12,987 bases of DNA from Acanthaster planci. Lineage: Eukaryota > Echinodermata > Asteroidea > Valvatida > Acanthasteridae. The stretch covers positions 497,627-510,613 of the forward strand of contig NW_019091579.1 of NCBI RefSeq assembly GCF_001949145.1. Reading direction: 5' to 3'. The translations under genes and the position numbers were made by a program. Below the pieces are notes generated by a model. That model was not told where the DNA came from. It did no database searches and saw only the letters and a program-made list of their open reading frames with translations. Shown here one piece after another: positions 7,268-12,987 of the stretch (positions within the stretch are counted from its first letter, which is position 1; every line of letters begins with the position of its first letter).

Positions 7268-7676
7268 GCCTTGATACCCAATTTGACTGTTTACCGGATT
7301 GACCAGGCCAGGAAACATGCAAAAGAGGTTGGAACTGGTCAGCCTGTTATCATTGGACCAACCGGATTGACCAGGCCAGGAAACATGCAAAAGAGGTTGG
7401 AACTGGTCAGCCTGTTATCATTGGACCAATTCAAACATCCAGACTAGATGATGTAAAAGTTGATCACTTTTTGGATTTCATCAGCCGACCTAAATTCATC
7501 TGGGATGAATTGTTTGGCACAAAGGTCATCAACTGATGAGTCATGGAGAGAAATTTGAGATCCCAAATGTGGTCCGTTCCGTCATTGCCTCAAGAATCAT
7601 TGACATCTACCAAAGCTATTGTGAAGAGACTGGGTTCTCACCACTGAAAACACGTTCATTGTGCAGCATTATACAG
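7268..7676 (+). pseudogene. Exon 4: DNA-binding-like helices and conserved IPNVVR block
   Basis: After AG 7266-7267 the exon reads, in phase with exon 3, ALIPNLTVYRIDQARKHAKE, VGTGQPVIIGP, then an exact 68-base duplication that throws the frame. Past the duplication it reads IQTSRLDDVKVDHFLDFISR, PKFIWDELFGTK. Near 7520-7535 a further one-base shift leads to SHGEKFEIPNVVRSVIASR and CEETGFSPLKTRSLCSIIQ. The donor CAG|GTGAGG (GT at 7677-7678) is in phase 0. Without the duplication the first two blocks are in one frame, which shows that the duplication arose in a formerly intact exon. The LTVYRI-x-QARKHA stretch, joined to the end of exon 3, looks like helix-turn-helix DNA-binding sequence; this is inference from pattern only. 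Confidence 0.75.
7293..7428 (+). repeat. Exact 68-base tandem duplication inside exon 4
   Basis: Bases 7293-7360 and 7361-7428 are identical at every position, both running from ACCGGATTGACC to ATTGGACCA. Because 68 is not a multiple of three, the second copy shifts the reading frame. Perfect identity next to older lesions suggests a late event, or an assembly artefact. Confidence 0.95.
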
Positions 7677-8003
7677 GTGAGGCATCATGTCAATGTGCAT
7701 GTTATGCTTATTTTATTGTTGCTTGATAATATTGAGACCAAACTCTCTTTAAGGTGTATAGCTGGTCACTAAGGCTATACATACTACAGAAAATTCACTC
7801 ATCATCTGTGCAAGTGTAATGGACAGGTTTGTGGCTAAATAGTTATCCCGTACACACTGTTGATTCCATCTGCAAGTTTGTGATGACCAGAATAAGATAC
7901 GTGTACAGGTGTCTGGCTGCTGACGGTATTTATAATGATAAAATATCAGCACATGTACACATAATATCTTATTATCCATTTATGCGTTTATCAATTACGG
8001 TAG

Positions 8004-8121
8004 GTTTGTGCAGCCTCAAAGAAGGTACATGTATCTCTTGCCGGTCTTGATCACGTGGTTGCTGAGGGAACTGAAGCTTTTAAGTCCTTGCATGAGGCAG
8101 TGGAGACACTTTGAGAGTGTG
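8004..8121 (+). pseudogene. Exon 5: short conserved segment with an in-frame stop
   Basis: After a weak acceptor (TTACGGTAG, AG at 8002-8003), phase 0 gives VCAASKKVHVSLAGLDHVVA, then EGTEAFKSLHEAVETL, a TGA at 8112-8114, and EC before the donor GTG|GTAAGC (GT at 8122-8123). The phase-1 end leaves a single G that completes a Gly codon with the next exon. I recall a V-C-S-A-S...LQGLDN...EGTEAF block at this point in related proteins, which supports the exon despite its poor acceptor. The intron before it (7677-8003) holds nothing recognisable. Confidence 0.7.
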
Positions 8122-8298
8122 GTAAGCTTGTTATTCGCTGATGCCAAACCTTATTCTAAAGGATAAGGGCTACCATTATTACCCGACGAACCACTTCACT
8201 GCATTGTGCTTTGATGTTACCTTTTTTATTAAAAAAATTGAATAATTTCAGTTTTACTCTTCGTTTTTGCTGTATATGTGTTGAAATTATGCTTACAG

Positions 8299-8546
8299 GC
8301 TATCCAACCTCCTGGATTCAAGACAAGCGGCAGAGCCTTAATAATGCCAGGTTTTACTTAAAGTCTGCATACAAGATGCATGTCGGCAATAACTCCGAGT
8401 GTGGAGATCACTATATCCCATTCGCACTTGATGATGATAGATGCAAACACACCCATGACTTCTGCTGTGAGCAGTGTGAAGAACTGAAATTGGTCCTAGA
8501 AGAAATTGAGGAAGCTGCTACTTCTGAGATTGCCCATTATTAATAT
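8299..8546 (+). pseudogene. Exon 6: Cys/His cluster upstream of the catalytic core
   Basis: The acceptor AG at 8297-8298 and the phase fit exon 5. The frame reads GYPTSWIQDKRQSLNNARFY, LKSAYKMHV, then a Cys/His cluster with spacing C-x2-H-x10-C-x-H-x-H-x2-C-C-x2-C (about 8395-8475), then EELKLVLEEIEEAATSEIA. In-frame TAA at 8541-8543 stops the frame. The only nearby GT (8547-8548) would end the exon in phase 0, but exon 7 begins in phase 2, so the 3' end of this exon has been altered. The cluster probably binds zinc; in recalled relatives the same Cys/His block precedes the core. The Glu-rich end may be a short coiled coil. Confidence 0.75.
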
Positions 8547-8789
8547 GTATACATTCCATAGGATTTGCTGAAAATTTGTGAATGCATTACTGTACTGGCA
8601 TGTAGGCGTCGATCTGAATTTGATTTTGATTTCTTTGTTCTCTTTAGAATCATATCTATGATTATTACAGGAAACGGGGAAGCGAAAAATAAAATAGCTG
8701 GATGTGTATCTGCATGTTTAATGAACCATAACTTGATGCAGAAATATTCCTGGCTATGCCATAAAATATAAGGTCTTCTTTCACACCAG

Positions 8790-9069
8790 ATATCCAAAGC
8801 CGCAAGACCACCTGCTGTATGACATACAAACAGCAAACGAGCAAATCCTCATTCTAAAGGGTCACCTTCTGTGCCAGATACGCCAGGACCAGTCAAAATC
8901 AGACGTACTTGATAATCTAAAGACATCTCAGGCATTGATCACCATGGACTGGGCCATGAAATTTCTGCCCACCAAGTTCAGAGAGGCCCAGCAGGATTGG
9001 CACGGGAAAAAGGGTATCTCCTGGCATGTATCTGCTGCAGTCACCAAGTCTGAAGACGATGAATTCAAG
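8790..9069 (+). pseudogene. Exon 7: first acidic residue of the transposase-like core
   Basis: A strong acceptor (GGTCTTCTTTCACACCAG, AG at 8788-8789) precedes it, and AAG|GTGAGT (GT at 9070-9071) ends it in phase 0. The open frame reads YPKPQDHLLYDIQTANEQI, GHLLCQIRQDQSKSDVL, then ITMDWAMKFLPTKFREAQQD, WHGKKGISWHVSAAV. The Asp of DWAMKF (8947-8949) follows a hydrophobic strand-like stretch, as the first catalytic Asp does in RNase H-fold transposases. This exon carries no lesion of its own. The intron that follows (9070-9379, 310 bases) shows no coding content. Confidence 0.75.
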
Positions 9070-9379
9070 GTGAGTGGAACCAATATTGGCAGCCATGATA
9101 GAATGTTGGCATATTTGAGATACTTTTCAAAAAGTGTTGTTCTATTGTAACAAATATTCTCCTCCCCTTGCAATTATCTCTTTCGTATTGGCATGTTCTG
9201 AATGTGAGTCAGAGATGTCTATAATTATATATTTAAATTGATATTTATGCATGGATATGATATACACAGTTTCACCAACAACCAGGCACAGAGGATACGT
9301 TGTGTCTGTTTGTGTGTCGGAATTTCATTGATATATTTTTCACTCGTTTTTGGGGTCTCTGATATTCTCCTTACTGCAG

Positions 9380-10221
9380 ATCCACTGCTTCGTCCACATT
9401 GTGCAACAATGTACACAAAATTGGTTTGCTGTGCTGTCTGTGAGTGAAGCTACCCTGATGGAGATGAAGATTTGATTTCCACACATCACTGAATACTACT
9501 TCAGATCAGACAGTGCAGGGTGCTACCACAGTGCTCCACTTTTACTTGCCATTCCTGGTCTTGGAAAGAGGCTGAATGTAAAAATATGCCAGTATGACTT
9601 TTTTGAGGCCCACGCCGGTAAAGATCTGTGTGACAGGAAGATAGCCCCAAATGAAGGCGCACATCACCGGCTATGTAAATGAGGGCAACAGTGTAACTAG
9701 TGCATTGGAAATGCTCACTGCCTTGGGGACCTATGGTGGGGTGAGATGATGCTACCCTAGCGGTTCTCGAAATATGTGAAGAGGCTATGGAAGAGGGTGT
9801 TACTTGGCCTGGCATCACCCAGTTCACTAACTTTGAATTTCAGGAGGATGGAGTGAGTGTGACTAGAGGGTACAAGATTGGAAAACCAGAGTTCTACCCC
9901 TACACAGCCATTCTCAAGAACAACAAGCCCCAGGGTCCCACTAAGGTCAAGTTCAACGGGGACTACTCTGATCCGGCGGTGGCTGCTGGGGCTCTAAGAC
10001 AGAAAGTAGTTGGATGTAATATGAGGTCAGGTACTTGTATCACTTGTACTGACGACTTGTGTCACAAGACCTTTTCAACTCAGGAGGCCTTGTTTGAACA
10101 TTTGGCAGTTGGAAGACATACTTCAGACTCGGCTTGTGACACTAAGTTGGATGCCATTGCAAGGAAGTGGGCTGAAAAGGTATCACAAATGGCAACATCA
10201 TCACCGTCAGCCCACTTAGAG
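9380..10221 (+). pseudogene. Exon 8: remaining core motifs and C2H2 zinc finger
   Basis: The acceptor CTTACTGCAG (AG at 9378-9379) is in phase 0 with exon 7. The frame reads IHCFVHIVQQCTQNWFAVL, a TGA at 9473-9475, then FPHITEYYFRSDSAGCYHSA (Asp at 9509-9511), YDFFEAHAGKDLCDRKIAP. A one-base insertion at 9649-9651 shifts it to MKAHITGYVNEGNSV and EMLTALGTYGGV. A second shift near 9744 leads to DDATLAVLEICEEAMEEG, VTWPGITQFTNFEFQEDGVS and onward. From the Asp of exon 7, 83 residues separate it from the RSD Asp; candidate third residues (Glu of FFEAH, or the Asps of GKDLCD) follow 31-40 residues later. A C2H2 finger, C-x4-C-x12-H-x5-H, lies at 10045-10119. The frame ends with TGA at 10222-10224. 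Confidence 0.8.
10045..10119 (+). other. C2H2 zinc finger encoded in exon 8
   Basis: CTDDLCHKTFSTQEALFEH is followed by LAVGRH, giving C-x4-C-x12-H-x5-H. It has the aromatic Phe and the Leu at the usual hydrophobic-core positions of a classical finger. It likely binds nucleic acid. All four ligands are present even though the gene is broken. Confidence 0.75.
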
Positions 10222-10423
10222 TGAATCCAAGATGTCTGTGACTCCCAGTCCGATTAAAAATGGATGGGTAGTTAAGGCAATGAAGAAATCAAAGCGGTTT
10301 TCAGCTGCAGTAAAAGACTTCCTCTTTGAAGAATTCATCAGAGGCGCTGAGACTGGGAGGAAAGAAAATCCTGGACTGGTTTCCAGAAAAATCAAAGCCC
10401 GGCTTCCACGTGATGACTGGCTG

Positions 10424-10451
10424 ACAACACAGCATGGACAACACAGCATAG
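10424..10451 (+). repeat. Near-exact 14-base tandem duplication at the broken C-terminus
   Basis: ACAACACAGCATGG (10424-10437) is followed directly by ACAACACAGCATAG (10438-10451), one mismatch. It sits exactly where the protein stops resembling its family. Confidence 0.75.
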
Positions 10452-10452
10452 A

Positions 10453-10469
10453 ATTCCATTGTATGGAAT
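10453..10469. repeat. Perfect 7-base inverted repeat
   Basis: ATTCCAT and ATGGAAT flank TGT, directly after the 14-base duplication. It is too short to assign a role. Confidence 0.5.
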
Positions 10470-10525
10470 GGAAAATCCTTAAAAACGAAACTAGTCATCT
10501 GGTAATAAGCTATGATATCCTTTAA

Positions 10526-10846
10526 GGTAGTTAAAATTGTCTTCACTTTGCTATTAACATATATTCACATTCAGAATAACAAACACCATTCTCACCACCT
10601 TCCACTTCCCCCGCCCTTCCCTCCCCATACTATGTGGAACTCTCCTATTTTGATTAAAAAGTCTTATTCACTTTCCTGTTTTGAACGCATAGATCTACAT
10701 TCTGGTGACAGCACTATAAACTGCCTCAAATTCATGATAATATCCATGGTTACCCTTCAAAACTGAATGCAGCGCCCAAAGTTTTTCTGTCTGATTTTGG
10801 AAAACCCATTGTATTGGTAATATTTCCACCAAGGTTTGTTATTCAT
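10526..10846. other. Non-coding stretch downstream of the broken gene
   Basis: No gene is visible. A pyrimidine-rich run (about 10584-10627, with only a few purines) is the main compositional feature. A variant hexamer ATTAAA lies at 10653-10658 but nothing ties it to the gene upstream. Confidence 0.45.
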
Positions 10847-10863
10847 ATCCCTGTGGCAGTTGA
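10847..10863 (-). repeat. Right partner of the 17-base inverted pair
   Basis: ATCCCTGTGGCAGTTGA is the exact reverse complement of 3447-3463. The pair spans the whole transposon-like gene and the MITE copy 1. Beyond the 17 bases the outer flanks do not match, so these are not proven element ends. Confidence 0.5.
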
Positions 10864-11335
10864 GTTATTGGAGCCTAAACCTACCTATTAGTAACACCAT
10901 GTCTTTGGGTAAGGGTAGTTCTCAGGACCATAGCTCCAAAATTAGAAGTTATTTTTTTAACATTTTTCTGAATTTTACTAGCCAGTATGTTAGGAAAGCT
11001 TCGTGCGAAAAAATAATATTGTAACTGTTACCATTTTCGATTCATGGCAACTTGTACAAAACTACTGAAAAATCCTCGAAAACTGGCGCCGAAAGGAAAA
11101 CCCCGAAATTCACTTTTTTGCATTTATCCAAAAACTACTGAATAGAATTGGCCCACTGTTATATTCTACATTCTCTAAGAAGTTGGTCAGGTGCACATGT
11201 CCATCAAATTTTATTGAAATCGGCTAACTTGAGGTAATCACCCTCTGCATGGTCTATCCATGTAATGGCACTTAACAAGAACAGAAGGTTTCTCAGTAAC
11301 AAAAAACCAACAAAAACAGGAACATCACACGCAAG
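10864..11335. other. Non-coding, no recognisable feature
   Basis: A/T-rich sequence without a supported reading frame. Phrases such as AAATTTTATTGAAATCGGCTAAC have the look of an interspersed repeat, but no second copy is in the window to confirm it. Confidence 0.4.
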
Positions 11336-11693
11336 GTGGTCAAACTGGTGAGATTGTGTAAATCCTTGCCAGGATCAACTCCCTGGGTCTTTGAGCTTTC
11401 ATATGAGAGCAGAATGGCTAAGGTGAGAAAGGTGAGGGTTACCACTTGAAAATGGCTGCAATCAGACTTGGGAAAAATCACTTTTTGGGGGTGATTTTGT
11501 TTTGTGGGAATAATTAAAAATGTAATTTGTTAACCCACAGAAAATTGAAAATAAATTGAAAGATAAGTGACCAGACAAGAATTTCATTTGTGTTTCAGAA
11601 ATCTTAGGGATGCTGGCGTGCATGTTATTGGGCCGTGAATAGTGCTGATTTTACACTGTTTTCAATGGGGCTTGAATTTAGTGGACTGTACCC
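11336..11693. mobile_element. Diverged relative of the MITE-like element, copy 2
   Basis: The segment aligns in the same orientation with 3930-4281. Shared stretches include GGTGAGATTGTGT against GGTGGGATTGTGT, GCCAGGATCA against CCCAGGATCA, GAGAAAGGTGAG, CACTTGAAAATGGC, GGGGGTGATTTTGTTTTG, and a right end CTTGAATT..GT..ACTGTACCC. Many substitutions and small indels separate the copies. No matching left terminal repeat was found, so this copy is probably truncated on the left, and its left boundary is approximate. Confidence 0.6.
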
Positions 11694-12987
11694 GTAACTA
11701 CACCCCAGGTCACTGCGGCCGGGCCAGAGGTCACACTCTCCAGCAAAATGTTTCTCTCTTCGTGAAAACGGTGAGGGTTTATCATCTTGGCCTTCAATAG
11801 CTCAACAAGCTCAATGAAGTAAAAGAAAAAAATATTACCGATACATTCCAGGTTATCTCCCGTGGTTTACGCCAGGCTCCGAGTTCTACTTCTACCTTCA
11901 TGGATAGAGCACCTTCTTCAAGTGTGTTGGAATGCAATCCGTTCATGTCCTCCACTGGATCATGGTGGTATTTTTACCTCCATGGTTGGATCGACAGAAG
12001 AAATAAAGCAGGGCCACAAACTTAGGTGTTTAGCCCATAATATTAACAATTTCGAGAAGGTCATATTTAATGTAAGATAAATTACTCAAACTGATTCTTT
12101 CCCGCAGACTGAATTAGGCTCAAGAACTAAAAAGCACGTCTTGTGCAGCACCAAAGCCAAGAACTCACATGCCCTTCGTGACTGATGTTCTAGGCGTACT
12201 ACATTACTAGTAAAATAATACCAGCGCCAGGCTCTTGAACTGAAGTGATTGCAAAAACAAAAACGCGGATCGTGTCTCGAGTTATGAGGCACTAATGTCT
12301 GCTGTGGACACCATGTGCTTTGTCACTGATGCTGAATGCCTGATGATGTAAACGGTCAAAAACTTTGGACTGATGTCATTGGACGCAATGTTGGGATAAA
12401 TATAAATGCATGTCCTTATTTCGAAACACGGCAACCAGTGGTGCCATCACAATTACTGCTGAAAGGAGTCTAACAGGATAACAGCCATGCGTACTAAAGA
12501 TACAACCACGGCCACCGTACACGCATGTATCTATCCTGCAAGCCTGGTTTCTGCAGACTACATAAAGTGTTGACTTATTTATTGTCCATTAGCGGCCTTC
12601 CCAAACACCAGATAATCGGGGGCCCGAGACTGTAACATTAAACTTGGCTCTGTCCCGTAATGATGACACCGCTGTCCGGGTGAAGCCTATGATTTGTGCA
12701 TTGTTGGTCGTATAAATATCTGTCTGGTTGGATCCAGTGAACCCCTCAATAAGGTACGAGCACAGCCCGAATTAGCCCCAGACTGGGGCCACTCAGTCTG
12801 ATTCCATCTGCATCTTAGGCCCCACAGCGGTCCATTCGAAAAGTGGGGAGTCAGCAAAAATGCCTTCTATGAAATCCCATTTACGTGCATGGATCACTCA
12901 CCCCATCGAACCATCAATGTAATACTTTGAGCGACATATGCAGTAAGGTATGAGACGGAGAGAACCCCCCTTGCTTTGTGTCGGTCA
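11694..12987. other. Right edge, no recognisable gene
   Basis: I find no exon, RNA gene or element with support here. Frames at 11862-12080 (plus) and 12086-12292 (minus) have no motif or splice context. An AATAAA at 12002-12007 has no gene to belong to. A short GC palindrome at 12775-12789 is listed separately. Confidence 0.45.
12775..12789. repeat. 15-base GC palindrome
   Basis: GCCCCAG, A, CTGGGGC form perfect 7-base arms around a single base. It could be a protein site or chance. Confidence 0.5.

Larger units (their letters stand above)
5245..10525 (+). pseudogene. Broken multi-exon transposase-like gene of an uncharacterised family
   Basis: Eight or more exons on the plus strand can be linked by GT-AG sites with matching phases: 5245-5322, 5523-5656, 6550-6949, 7268-7676, 8004-8121, 8299-about 8546, 8790-9069 and 9380-about 10525. 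In order they encode a Cys/His start, an acidic Ser-rich region, a helical segment with RRQLLSLIADG and LTVYRIDQARKHAKEVG, a Cys/His cluster, a core with DWAMKFLP, RSDSAGCYHS and GKDLCDRK, a C2H2 finger, and a C-terminal GW...TGRK module. I recall closely similar unnamed multi-copy proteins from cnidarians, molluscs, fish and other animals; this rests on memory, not a search. The Asp/Glu spacing suggests a DDE/D-type transposase (inference). Lesions: frameshifts near 5600, at the G-run 6779-6788, near 7520-7535, at 9649-9651, near 9744 and near 10222; in-frame stops at 8112, 8541 and 9473; a 68-base duplication at 7293-7428; a lost donor near 8546. The copy cannot make the full protein. Confidence 0.75.
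10223..10525 (+). pseudogene. C-terminal GW-TGRK-WLTTQ module in a shifted frame
   Basis: One base beyond the exon 8 frame, the sequence continues as ESKMSVTPSPIKNGWVVKAM, KKSKRFSAAVKDFLFEEF, GAETGRKENPGLVSRKIKA, DDWLTTQ. I recall a GWAL-x-K...RFT...Y-x-x-KF-x-x-G-x-x-TG-x-K-x-DP...FT-x-x-WLT segment ending related proteins, so this is the true C-terminus rather than a new gene. The predicted helices resemble a homeodomain-like fold, but that is a guess. After WLTTQ the sequence no longer resembles the family ending: a 14-base duplication (10424-10451) and an inverted repeat follow, then a TAA at 10523-10525. A donor-like GTAATAAG lies at 10501. No convincing polyadenylation signal is seen just downstream. 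Confidence 0.65.

Noticed and set aside
9501-9827. 108-codon minus-strand frame opposite exon 8
   Set aside because: It is antisense to the RSD...GKD core, which is clearly coding on the plus strand.
9741-9852. Possible intron from GTGAGA at 9741 to TTTGAATTTCAG at 9843
   Set aside because: The sequence between reads as family-like protein (EICEEAMEEG, GITQFTNFEF), so a one-base shift explains the break better than splicing.
12002-12007. AATAAA near the right edge
   Set aside because: No upstream gene on the plus strand ends near it.
3900-12848. TTCGAAAAGTGGGG at both 3900-3913 and 12835-12848
   Set aside because: A 14-base match is within chance expectation for a window of this size, and the flanks do not match.
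1-12987. CRISPR array, tRNA, rRNA or bacterial operon signals
   Set aside because: No regularly spaced identical repeats, no cloverleaf and no rRNA-like sequence was seen; the genes are spliced and eukaryotic.

Overview
The window reads as nuclear DNA of an animal, most likely a marine invertebrate; I cannot name the species. The reasons are split genes with GT-AG introns and matching reading phases, A/T-rich intergenic DNA with scattered inverted repeats, a UDP-glycosyltransferase exon layout like that of animal UGT genes, and a transposon-like protein family that I recall, without being able to check, from cnidarian, mollusc, fish and lower deuterostome genomes. There is no sign of a bacterial operon, rRNA, tRNA or CRISPR array.

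Layout. Bases 350-1655 hold the last two coding exons of a membrane-bound UDP-glycosyltransferase on the plus strand. They are joined by a clean 800-base intron and followed by a polyadenylation signal; the earlier exons lie off the left edge. Bases 1700-5240 hold no intact gene but are dense in small structured elements: a 120-base foldback element (2199-2318), a 154-base-spaced direct repeat (2728-2960), a Cys-rich coding fragment on the minus strand (3020-3262), and a 450-base element with 20-base terminal inverted repeats (3831-4280). A diverged relative of that last element sits at about 11336-11693.

The main content is a broken multi-exon gene at 5245-10525 on the plus strand. Pieced together by splice sites and phase, it encodes an N-terminal Cys/His exon, an acidic Ser-rich stretch, a helical DNA-binding-like segment, a Cys/His cluster, a core with Asp/Glu spacing like that of DDE/D transposases, a C2H2 zinc finger, and a conserved C-terminal GW...TGRK...WLTTQ module. 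It carries about ten disabling lesions: several one-base frameshifts, three in-frame stops, an exact 68-base tandem duplication and a lost splice site. I read it as a dead copy of an intron-bearing transposase-like gene of a family with no established function. A 17-base inverted pair outside the gene (3447-3463 and 10847-10863) is a weak candidate for its ends.

Bases 10526-12987 contain the right-hand repeats and otherwise nothing I can recognise. The glycosyltransferase and the transposon-like gene appear functionally unrelated; they are neighbours because of insertion history.
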